Positions 1-4,921 of a stretch of 6,461 nucleotides of DNA are shown here, one piece after another (the stretch's first letter is position 1; the number at the start of each line of letters is the position of its first letter). The translations under genes were made by a program, and so were the position numbers. The notes beneath the pieces are model-generated. The model saw only the letters and a list, made by a program, of their open reading frames with translations, had not been told where the DNA came from and made no database searches. The stretch lies in contig JAEERN010000108.1 in assembly GCA_016285815.1 (NCBI GenBank), positions 1 through 6,461 on the forward strand, given 5' to 3'. Source of the stretch: Clostridiales bacterium. GTDB taxonomy: Bacteria; Bacillota; Clostridia; Oscillospirales; QAMX01.

Positions 1-511
1 AAAGGGCAAGATGGAGCGGAGAGCTTTTTTTCATGCGCGCTGACAGCTCTTCCGCGTCTGTCGTTTCGAACGCCGCGCAAAGGGTACGGGGCAGATCGGG
101 GCGTTCCGTGTAGTGATAGGGCAGATCGCACACGGGGCAGTTGGCAACGACGGCGACGGGCTTCCGCCTGGCGCGGCACGCGTAGACGAGGCAGGAGAGC
201 CCGCCCATGCTGCCGCCGGACGAGACGAACGGAAGATCTGTGACCCCGAATTTTTCCTCGATCGCGCCTAAGATCGCGTCCGTTTCCCTGACCGCGAACG
301 GATTCATCCAGTTCCATGGATCGAGATACGGCACGCAGAAAAGGATATCGTGCTCCGCGAAAAAGATCCCGCGCGGCGTGTCCTCGGAGAACCGGGGCAT
401 GCCGCCGAGCCCGATGAACTCGAACACCAACCCTTTTGGTTTGCCGTTGATCTTTTTGTCGTTGAGATAGGCGAAGGAAGGGAGCGTAGACGGTGTGACG
501 ACGGCGTTCAT
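1..511 (-). CDS. Alpha/beta-hydrolase, N-terminal part (runs off left edge)
   Basis: This is an open minus-strand frame of 170 codons that leaves the window at base 1 with no stop, so the C-terminus (expected Asp and His of the triad) is not visible. It begins MNAVVTPSTLPSFAYLND. A hydrophobic strand with a glycine-rich turn (FEFIGLGG, residues 30-37) is a plausible oxyanion-hole region. The nucleophile elbow GGSMGG lies at residues 99-104 with Ser101 as the likely nucleophile, and the strand AVVANCPVC follows at 120-128. The fold points to an esterase or peptidase of the alpha/beta-hydrolase superfamily; the substrate cannot be told. The start at 511 was chosen for its GGAGG with a 7-nt spacer. 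An in-frame ATG at 607 (GAGG, 5-nt spacer) would add 32 residues, and that stretch also has GC-rich third positions, so it remains possible. An in-frame stop lies just above 607. The nearest recognisable promoters are the two attenuated ones at 827-855 and 1029-1057. Confidence 0.85.
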   Translation of the reverse strand, partial: MNAVVTPSTLPSFAYLNDKKINGKPKGLVFEFIGLGGMPRFSEDTPRGIFFAEHDILFCVPYLDPWNWMNPFAVRETDAILGAIEEKFGVTDLPFVSSGGSMGGLSCLVYACRARRKPVAVVANCPVCDLPYHYTERPDLPRTLCAAFETTDAEELSARMKKSSPLHLAL

Positions 512-741
512 GGCAAAGCCTCCGATCTTTTTTACGGCGACGAGATCGCCGAGGGCATCCGCCGCGGCGAGAAGTTCCGGCGGGCGGGGGACAGCGGGGC
601 GGAGCATGCCTTCCTCGATTTACGACCGCCATGGCCAAACGCCGCGCTGCTGCCGTGATGACAAGCCCCGTTTGCGTACCGGCGCAGCAGGACCCTGTCG
701 ACGAAAACCATGCACCTGTTCCGGGCCGACTGTGAAGCGGC

Positions 742-820
742 AAAAAAGAAGCCTGCCGAAACTCTGCCTTTGTACGAGCTTAAGGCTTCGACGTCCGAAA
801 CGCGAGCCGGTTAGGCTTTC
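742..820 (-). ncRNA. Candidate small RNA or attenuator B
   Basis: The RNA is predicted to start near 820, about 7 nt below the -10 at 827-832, and to end in a T6 tract at 742-747. Directly before the T-tract is a perfect 7-bp stem, GAAGCCT (789-783) with AGGCTTC (754-748), enclosing a 28-nt loop. Two alternative pairings exist. GAAAGCCT at the very 5' end (820-813) can pair with the same AGGCTTC arm through one bulged A. GCCTT (786-782) can instead pair with a nearby AAGGC. These compete with the terminator stem, which is what a conditional attenuator would need. I do not recognise a known riboswitch class. It could be an sRNA of about 79 nt or the attenuated leader of the alpha/beta-hydrolase. 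Only the sequence supports it. Confidence 0.45.
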
Positions 821-826
821 ACGGAA

Positions 827-855
827 AATATACCACAACCCGGGACAGACGTCAA
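827..855 (-). promoter_or_regulatory. Sigma-A promoter B, reading left
   Basis: On the minus strand the -35 is TTGACG (855-850) and the -10 is TATATT (832-827), separated by 17 bp. The match is 5/6 at each hexamer with the ideal spacer. It lies directly upstream of hairpin unit B and points toward the alpha/beta-hydrolase, about 310 nt away. Confidence 0.7.
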
Positions 856-951
856 CCCCGCAAAATCTTCCGGCCCCGATCACGCCGTCCGCTCCGGGCA
901 AGAAGAAGCGGTCCGGCGCGGATGAGAAAGAGCCCCATCTTGGATGCAGAC

Positions 952-1022
952 AAAAAACGAGAGACGCCCTGTCAGTGATTGCCGAACACGCGAAGCTCGG
1001 GAATGTAACAGCGGCATCTCTC
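952..1022 (-). ncRNA. Candidate small RNA or attenuator A: long hairpin plus T6
   Basis: The predicted start near 1022 coincides with the first base of a long imperfect hairpin. The outer stem GAGAGATGCC (1022-1013) pairs with GGCGTCTCTC (968-959) over 10 bp including one G-U wobble. After a bulged G, six more pairs follow (CTGTTA with TGACAG, one of them G-U). Inside are an ATT/AAT step and CCGA/TCGG closing a loop. The hairpin is followed by one G and T6 (957-952). On the opposite strand the wobble becomes a C-A mismatch and no T-tract follows, so the structure favours minus-strand transcription. The whole RNA would be about 71 nt, nearly all of it stem. It may be a stand-alone sRNA or a promoter-proximal attenuator. 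I recognise no family. Confidence 0.5.
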
Positions 1023-1028
1023 AAGGAG

Positions 1029-1057
1029 AATATAGCACAGTTCAAAAAGAATGTCAA
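1029..1057 (-). promoter_or_regulatory. Sigma-A promoter A, reading left
   Basis: On the minus strand the -35 is TTGACA (1057-1052), a full consensus match, and the -10 is TATATT (1034-1029), 5/6, with a 17-bp spacer that is AT-rich on its -35 side. It drives hairpin unit A and is divergent from the tRNA promoter at 1174-1202, leaving about 116 bp between the two -35 elements. Confidence 0.75.
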
Positions 1058-1173
1058 GACCTTCCGGGGAAAAAACCGCATCGGATCCGCGACCCTCGGC
1101 GGCGGCCCGATCCGGCCGTCCGCCGGCCGCGGGACTGCGCCGGAGGGAGGGAGGTAGGCGGCGAAAATGGCCC

Positions 1174-1202
1174 TTGACAAAAGCCCGGGCATCCGCTATA
1201 AT
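1174..1202 (+). promoter_or_regulatory. Consensus sigma-A promoter of the tRNA cluster
   Basis: TTGACA (1174-1179), a 17-bp spacer and TATAAT (1197-1202) match the consensus at all twelve positions. The first tRNA begins 42 bp after the -10, as expected for a stable-RNA promoter with a short 5' leader removed by RNase P. Confidence 0.9.
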
Positions 1203-1243
1203 AGCACTGTTGTCCGGCCCGCCCTTTGCGGACCGGAATCGAC

Positions 1244-1317
1244 GGGCCTTTAGCTCAGTTGGTCAGAGCAACCGGCTCATAACCGGTCGGTCCCGGGTTC
1301 AAGTCCCTGAAGGCCCA
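1244..1317 (+). tRNA. tRNA with CAU anticodon (Ile2 or elongator Met)
   Basis: A complete cloverleaf: acceptor GGGCCTT with AAGGCCC, D-arm TAGCTCAGTTGGTCAGAGC, anticodon stem ACCGG/CCGGT with loop CTCATAA, T-loop TTCAAGT, discriminator A. G1-C72 is paired, so it is not the initiator tRNA, which has a position 1-72 mismatch. The body resembles bacterial tRNA-Ile2, whose CAU is converted to lysidine-AU by TilS. The C4-G69 and C5-G68 pairs that E. coli TilS recognises are present. Elongator tRNA-Met cannot be excluded by eye. The T-stem has a C-U mismatch at positions 50-64. The 3' CCA is not encoded. The identity is inferred; the gene itself is clear. Confidence 0.93.
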
Positions 1318-1370
1318 GCGCGCCGCGGAGCCGGGGCAGAATTTTTTGCGAAAAAACCGGCCCGCGGGGC

Positions 1371-1399
1371 TTGACAAACCGCATCGCTTTGTGTATAAT
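1371..1399 (+). promoter_or_regulatory. Second consensus promoter, upstream of tRNA-Val
   Basis: TTGACA (1371-1376), a 17-bp spacer and TATAAT (1394-1399) again match the consensus at all positions. The promoter lies inside the cluster, between the CAU tRNA and tRNA-Val, and lets the four downstream tRNAs be transcribed independently. An AT-rich stretch (T6 and A6 around 1332-1347) lies 25-40 bp above the -35 and might act as an upstream element. Confidence 0.88.
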
Positions 1400-1452
1400 A
1401 ACTTCCGTCGCTCACGGTGAGCGGCGCGCGGGACGGCCGACCGGGCTCCTTC

Positions 1453-1525
1453 GGGGGCATAGCTCAGCTGGCAGAGCACTTGCCTTACAAGCAAGGAGTC
1501 ACAGGTTCAAGTCCTGTTGTCCCCA
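1453..1525 (+). tRNA. tRNA-Val (UAC)
   Basis: Acceptor GGGGGCA pairs with TGTCCCC (one G-U pair). The D-arm reads TAGCTCAGCTGGCAGAGC, and the anticodon stem CTTGC/GCAAG carries loop CTTACAA, giving anticodon TAC (UAC in the RNA, Val). The T-arm reads ACAGG-TTCAAGT-CCTGT and the discriminator is A. The gene is 73 nt long and does not encode CCA. It is the first tRNA after the internal promoter and lies 6 nt from tRNA-Asp. Confidence 0.96.
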
Positions 1526-1531
1526 CTATTC

Positions 1532-1606
1532 GGCCCGGTAGTTCAGTTGGTTTAGAACGCCAGCCTGTCACGCTGGAGGTCGTGGGTTCGAGCCCCATCC
1601 GGGTCG
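1532..1606 (+). tRNA. tRNA-Asp (GUC)
   Basis: Acceptor GGCCCGG pairs with CCGGGTC (one G-U pair). Anticodon stem CCAGC/GCTGG carries loop CTGTCAC, giving GTC (Asp). The T-arm is GTGGG-TTCGAGC-CCCAT (one G-U pair). The discriminator is G, the identity base expected for tRNA-Asp. CCA is not encoded. A 42-nt spacer separates it from tRNA-Phe. Confidence 0.96.
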
Positions 1607-1648
1607 TCTGCCGACGCTCTCCGCGCCGGCCCCTCTTCAATCCGATAC

Positions 1649-1721
<73 letters not shown>

Positions 1722-1724
1722 TCC

Positions 1725-1797
1725 GCGGATGTAGCTCATCCGGTAGAGCGCCACCTTGCCAAGGTGGAGGTAGCGAGTTCGAGCCTCGTCATCCGCT
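1725..1797 (+). tRNA. tRNA-Gly (GCC)
   Basis: Acceptor GCGGATG pairs with CATCCGC. Anticodon stem CCACC/GGTGG carries loop TTGCCAA, giving GCC (Gly). The T-arm is GCGAG-TTCGAGC-CTCGT (one G-U pair), and the discriminator is U as usual for bacterial tRNA-Gly. CCA is not encoded. It is the last tRNA of the cluster, with the terminator starting 11 nt later. Confidence 0.96.
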
Positions 1798-1807
1798 TTT
1801 CCAAACG

Positions 1808-1839
1808 AAAACAGGCATCCCGGGCGGGACGCCTGTTTT
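1808..1839 (+). terminator. Rho-independent terminator of the tRNA cluster
   Basis: AAAACAGGC (1808-1816) pairs perfectly with GCCTGTTTT (1831-1839). The enclosed TCCCG/CGGGA can extend the stem across one mismatch. The U-tract is short (TTTTGCTTT), so some read-through into the following small gene is plausible. Confidence 0.82.
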
Positions 1840-1879
1840 GCTTTGTCCGGGGGTCGGACGGCGGAAAGGGGAGAGACCC

Positions 1880-2173
1880 GTGGAAAAGACCGCCTGCATC
1901 GCGTATCTGGCGGCGCTCGGCGTCATGAGCCTGCTGGCGCTGGCGCTTTACGGCGCCGACAAGGCGCGGGCGCGCCGGGGCGCGCGGCGCATCCGCGAGC
2001 GGACGCTGCTGCTGGCCGGCGTGTTCGGCGGCGCGGCGGGGGCCCTGATCGGCATGCGGGCGTTCCGGCACAAGACGCGCCATGCGGCCTTTTGGGCGGT
2101 GAACCTTTCGGCGGCGGTCCTTCAGGCGGCCGGCGCGCTGGCGCTGCTGTGGCTCTGGCGGGGCGCGGCTTGA
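1880..2173 (+). CDS. DUF1294 family small membrane protein
   Basis: A 97-residue protein that matches the DUF1294 (YsdA-like) family in size and layout. Family features visible are YGADKARA (about residues 28-35), RRIRERTLL (41-49), a glycine-rich segment (FGGAAGALIGM) and RHKTRH near residue 65. Three hydrophobic segments, about 5-28, 47-62 and 70-94, predict an integral membrane protein. The molecular function of the family is unknown. The GTG start was chosen because it follows a GGGGAG Shine-Dalgarno-like stretch by 6 nt and keeps the first membrane helix; the ATG at 1925 would cut that helix. No promoter of its own is visible in the 40 bp after the tRNA terminator, so it may depend on read-through from the tRNA cluster. 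Confidence 0.83.
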   Translation: MEKTACIAYLAALGVMSLLALALYGADKARARRGARRIRERTLLLAGVFGGAAGALIGMRAFRHKTRHAAFWAVNLSAAVLQAAGALALLWLWRGAA

Positions 2174-2198
2174 CTTTGCGGCAAAAAACGGATAGAAT
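2170..2198 (+). promoter_or_regulatory. Promoter of the sufC-sufB-like operon
   Basis: TTGACT (2170-2175), a 17-bp spacer and TAGAAT (2193-2198) match the consensus at 5/6 in each hexamer. The -35 overlaps the stop codon of the DUF1294 gene. Transcription should start near 2205, giving a leader of about 88 nt before the sufC ATG. Confidence 0.78.
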
Positions 2199-2239
2199 AG
2201 AGAAGCCCCGCGCGGGCAGGACCGGGCCCGGACGCGGCG

Positions 2240-2260
2240 CTCCGGACCGCCGGTCCGGAG
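2240..2260 (+). repeat. Perfect inverted repeat in the suf leader
   Basis: CTCCGGACC (2240-2248) and GGTCCGGAG (2252-2260) are exact reverse complements around a 3-nt GCC loop. There is no T-tract, so this is not a terminator. It would form a very stable hairpin in the 5' leader 33 nt before the sufC start, or serve as a DNA-binding site downstream of the promoter. Its role is unknown. Confidence 0.7.
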
Positions 2261-2292
2261 GGGACGAAACGAAAGAAAGGCGGCTTTGGGCC

Positions 2293-3048
2293 ATGCTGGA
2301 ACTGAAAAACCTGTCCTTTCAGGTGCGGGCGGACGCACAGGACAAGGAGATCATCCGCGGAGTGGATTTGACCGTTCCCGACGGCAGGCTCGTCGTCATC
2401 ACGGGGCCCAACGGCGGCGGGAAGTCCACGCTGGCCCGGCTCATCGCCGGGATCGAGCGGCCCACCGCCGGGCGGATCTTCTGGAACGGCGAGGACATCA
2501 CGGACAAGAGCGTCACCGAGCGGGCAAAGCTCGGGATCGGCTTTGCCTTTCAGCAGCCGGTACGGTTCAAGGGGATCCGCGTGCTGGACCTGCTGCGGAT
2601 CGCCTCAGGAAAGCCGCTGTCCGCGGCGGAGGCCTGCGACCGGCTCTCGGCCGTCGGCCTGTGCGCCCGGGATTATATCGACCGCGAGGTGAACGCCAGC
2701 CTCTCCGGCGGCGAGCTCAAGCGCATCGAGATCGCCACGGTCCTGGCGCGGCGGCCCGCGCTGGCGGTGTTCGACGAGCCAGAGGCCGGCATCGACCTCT
2801 GGAGCTTTCAGAACCTCATCGAGGTCTTTCAGGAGATGCGGAGCGAGAGCCGGGAGGGCTCGATCCTGATCATCTCCCACCAGGAGCGCATCCTGGACAT
2901 CGCCGACGAGATCGTCGTCGTCAAGGACGGCGCCGTGGACCGCCGGGGCGCGCGGGACGAGGTCTTTCCGGCTCTGGTCGGGACGGCCTCGGCCGTCAGG
3001 GGCTGCCGGAAGAGCGGCGCGGGGAAAGGAGCGGAGGAGCTGTGCTGA
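2293..3048 (+). CDS. sufC: SufC-type ABC ATPase for Fe-S cluster assembly
   Basis: This 251-residue protein is the cytosolic ATPase that, with its SufB/SufD-type partner, drives Fe-S cluster assembly; despite its fold it is not a transporter. Visible motifs are Walker A GPNGGGKST (38-46, Lys44), Q-loop Q87 within FAFQQP, signature LSGGELKR (137-144), Walker B LAVFDEPE (157-164), D-loop AGIDLWS (165-171) and switch His196 in ISHQER. FDEPEAGIDLWS and the length are typical of SufC rather than import or export ATPases. The short extra tail (RKSGAGKGAEELC) looks unconserved. The ATG was chosen because the family-typical MLELKNLSF starts there; the ribosome site is weak (AAAGG about 12 nt upstream). 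It overlaps the next gene by 7 nt. In the two-gene SMS arrangement it would be called SmsC. Confidence 0.93.
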   Translation: MLELKNLSFQVRADAQDKEIIRGVDLTVPDGRLVVITGPNGGGKSTLARLIAGIERPTAGRIFWNGEDITDKSVTERAKLGIGFAFQQPVRFKGIRVLDLLRIASGKPLSAAEACDRLSAVGLCARDYIDREVNASLSGGELKRIEIATVLARRPALAVFDEPEAGIDLWSFQNLIEVFQEMRSESREGSILIISHQERILDIADEIVVVKDGAVDRRGARDEVFPALVGTASAVRGCRKSGAGKGAEELC

Positions 3049-3968
3049 AGCTGGACGAGATCCAAAAGAGACTGCTTTTGGAGGTCGCGGACCTTCACAA
3101 GGTGCCCGAGGGCGCCTATAACATCCGCTCCAACAGCCAGTCGGCGGGACGGCAGTCCACCGCCAACATCGAGATCGTTTCGAAAACGGACGTCAGCGGT
3201 CTGGAGATCCGCATCCGGCCGGGCACGAAGAACGAGAGCGTCCACATCCCGGTGGTGATGACCCAGAGCGGCCTGATGGAGCTGGTCTACAACGACTTTT
3301 TCATCGGCGAGGGGGCCGACGTCGTCATCGTGGCGGGCTGCGGGATCGACAACTGCGGCGCGCAGGATTCGGAGCACGACGGGATCCACCGCTTTTACGT
3401 CGGGAAGAACGCCCGGGTCAAATACGTCGAGAAGCACTACGGCTCCGGCGACGGCAGCGGCAAGCGCATCCTGAACCCCGGCACCGAGGTCTATCAGGAA
3501 GAGGGCAGCAGCGTCGAGATGGAGATGGTCCAGATCAAGGGCGTGGACGACACCGTCCGCACCACCACCGCCGAGCTGGCCGCGGGCGCCCGTCTGGTGG
3601 TCCGCGAGAGGCTCATGACCCACGGCGAACAGCGGGCCGTCAGCACCTACGTCGTCTCGCTGAACGGGGCGGGCGCCAGCGCGGACGTGGTCTCCCGCTC
3701 GGTGGCCCGGGACCGCTCGTATCAGAAGTTCGACGCGAAGATCGTCGGCAACGCGCCCTGTCACGGGCACACGGAGTGCGACTCGATCATCATGGATCAG
3801 GGGCGCATCCTTGCCGTTCCCGGGCTGGAGGCCAACGATCTGGACGCGGCGCTGGTCCACGAGGCGGCCATCGGCAAGATCGCCGGCGAGCAGATCGTCA
3901 AGCTGATGACGCTGGGCCTCACCGAACAGGAGGCCGAGGAGCAGATCATCAACGGCTTCCTGCGCTGA
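3042..3968 (+). CDS. SufB/SufD-family Fe-S scaffold protein (SmsB-like)
   Basis: A 308-residue protein of the SufBD core family, much shorter than SufB (about 480) or SufD (about 420) of full SUF systems. It would bind SufC and build the nascent Fe-S cluster. The beta-helix core covers roughly residues 40-240. The C-terminal helical part contains the family hallmark VHEAAIGKIAGEQ (272-284) and a closing GFLR. Cys246 in TECDSII aligns by motif with the cluster-building cysteine of E. coli SufB (in QCDS), and His273-Glu274 match its HE pair. Other cysteines are Cys100, Cys105 (CGIDNC) and Cys240. The GTG start overlaps the sufC stop (GTGCTGA) behind GGAGGAG, so translation is coupled. No cysteine desulfurase or SufU lies alongside, so sulfur must come from elsewhere. 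Confidence 0.9.
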   Translation: MLKLDEIQKRLLLEVADLHKVPEGAYNIRSNSQSAGRQSTANIEIVSKTDVSGLEIRIRPGTKNESVHIPVVMTQSGLMELVYNDFFIGEGADVVIVAGCGIDNCGAQDSEHDGIHRFYVGKNARVKYVEKHYGSGDGSGKRILNPGTEVYQEEGSSVEMEMVQIKGVDDTVRTTTAELAAGARLVVRERLMTHGEQRAVSTYVVSLNGAGASADVVSRSVARDRSYQKFDAKIVGNAPCHGHTECDSIIMDQGRILAVPGLEANDLDAALVHEAAIGKIAGEQIVKLMTLGLTEQEAEEQIINGFLR

Positions 3969-3985
3969 ACCGAGACGAAAAAACC

Positions 3986-4018
3986 AAAAGCCCCCGGATC
4001 GCTCCGGGGGCTTTTTTT
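3986..4018. terminator. Bidirectional terminator between convergent operons
   Basis: AGCCCCCGGA pairs with TCCGGGGGCT (10 bp, loop TCGC). On the plus strand T7 follows (4012-4018) and ends the suf operon 18 nt after its stop. On the minus strand the same stem is followed by TTTTGGTTTTTT and ends the lipid-kinase operon, whose stop is 18 nt away on the other side. Confidence 0.93.
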
Positions 4019-4036
4019 GTCGGAACAGGGCGCGCG

Positions 4037-4891
4037 TCAGTCGACGCTGACGGTGTACTTCGTCACGCCGAGGACGGTCTCGCCGTCGATCTGCAGGGCG
4101 GTGGGGCGGTTGAACTCCACGCAGACCTCGCGGCCGGTCAGGATCCGGACGTTCTTCTCGTGCTTGACGTGGGCGCCCTTGAAGATGCCGGGGAAGATCA
4201 TCAGGGTGTGCAGCTTGCCCGAGCCGTACAGCACCATGGTCGAGACCTGCTTCGGGACTGCGTTCCGGTCCTGGGCGGGGGTCGGCATCATGCCGCCGCC
4301 GTAATAGCGGCCGAACATGGTGGGCGCCAGCCAGACCTTGTGGAAGCCGGCGTGGGTCCCGTCCACGGTGACGCGGGCGTTGACCGGCTTGAAGTGGAAC
4401 AGCAGGCCCTTGATGGCGATGGAGGTGTAGTTGATCTTCTTGTCGGGCGTCTTGCGCAGCTCGTCGCCGACCTCGCAGCAATAGCCGTCGATGCCGTAGC
4501 CGATGCCGTTGAGGAAGCGGCGGGTGACGCCGTTGACGGTGACCTTGGGCAGACCCTTGAGGTACCTGGCCACGGGGACGGGCGCGTCGCCCGCGGCGTG
4601 GCCCAGATCGTGCAGGAAGTCGTTGCCGGTGCCCGTGCCGAAATAGAGCAGGTTCTCGGGAAGGTCCACGTTCTCGGTGTCGTTGGCGAAGCGGTTCAGG
4701 GTCCCGTCGCCGCCGCAGAGGATGACGCCCTCGTCCGCGCCCAGCGCGGCGAACCATGCGCCGTAGTCGGTGACGGCGGTGAGATCGACGAACTCCAGCT
4801 CGTCGCCCGGCATCAGCGCGGCCAGCTTGTCGGCGTTTTCTTTTCCCCGGCTGTTCCCGGAGAGGGGGTTGAACAGGACTTTGTACTTCAT
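4037..4891 (-). CDS. Diacylglycerol kinase family lipid kinase
   Basis: A 284-residue protein of the DgkB/YegS/BmrU catalytic family, cytosolic or membrane-associated, predicted to phosphorylate a lipid hydroxyl using ATP. Motifs: NPLSGN at 8-13 (nucleotide-binding N-terminus), GGDGTLNRF at 60-68 (family signature), GTGTGNDF at 85-92, LNGIGYGID at 127-135, GGGMMPTPAQDRN at 198-210, and the C-terminal QIDGE at 267-271. In many relatives the loop after the conserved proline carries an acidic-Gly pair; here it reads QDRNAVPK, so the lipid substrate may differ from diacylglycerol. It is the last gene of the minus-strand operon, 30 nt after the SLOG gene. The ATG has no good Shine-Dalgarno (AAAGAG lies about 14 nt away), but no other start fits the conserved N-terminus MKYKVLFNPLSGN. 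Confidence 0.9.
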   Translation of the reverse strand: MKYKVLFNPLSGNSRGKENADKLAALMPGDELEFVDLTAVTDYGAWFAALGADEGVILCGGDGTLNRFANDTENVDLPENLLYFGTGTGNDFLHDLGHAAGDAPVPVARYLKGLPKVTVNGVTRRFLNGIGYGIDGYCCEVGDELRKTPDKKINYTSIAIKGLLFHFKPVNARVTVDGTHAGFHKVWLAPTMFGRYYGGGMMPTPAQDRNAVPKQVSTMVLYGSGKLHTLMIFPGIFKGAHVKHEKNVRILTGREVCVEFNRPTALQIDGETVLGVTKYTVSVD

Positions 4892-4921
4892 GGCGGTGAG
4901 GTCAGCTCTTTTCTTTTCAGT

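Larger units (their letters stand above)
608..1173. other. Long non-coding interval with two minus-strand promoter-hairpin units
   Basis: No open frame here has both a credible ribosome binding site and recognisable protein content. A 190-codon minus-strand frame spanning most of the interval runs straight across both promoters and both hairpins and resembles no family I know. What the interval does hold is listed separately: two sigma-A promoters facing left and two hairpin-plus-T6 structures just downstream of them. Bases 1058-1173, between the outer minus-strand promoter and the divergent tRNA promoter, are GC-rich, and I see nothing defined in them. Confidence 0.6.

Noticed and set aside
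531..710. A short minus-strand frame starting MVFVDRVLLRRY, between unit B and the hydrolase
   Set aside because: It lacks a convincing Shine-Dalgarno, becomes Arg/Pro/Ser-rich after the first 20 residues, and overlaps the hydrolase start region in another frame. A leader peptide cannot be excluded but is not supported.
620..1192. A 190-codon minus-strand open frame covering the left intergenic interval
   Set aside because: It crosses two promoters and two hairpin-T6 structures, begins inside the tRNA promoter region, has no good ribosome site and shows no family-like motifs. It looks like a chance GC-rich frame.
1318..1348. A terminator after the CAU tRNA (GC-rich stretch then T6, and T6-GCG-A6)
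   Set aside because: The GC-rich part gives only a weak, interrupted stem, and the T6/A6 palindrome lacks a GC stem. It is insufficient to call, though partial termination before the second promoter is possible.
2829..4757. A 642-codon minus-strand open frame antisense to the suf genes
   Set aside because: The composition is Arg/Asp/His/Ala-rich and low in complexity, and the frame mirrors the real coding of sufC, the scaffold and the lipid kinase and runs through the strong bidirectional terminator. It is a shadow frame.
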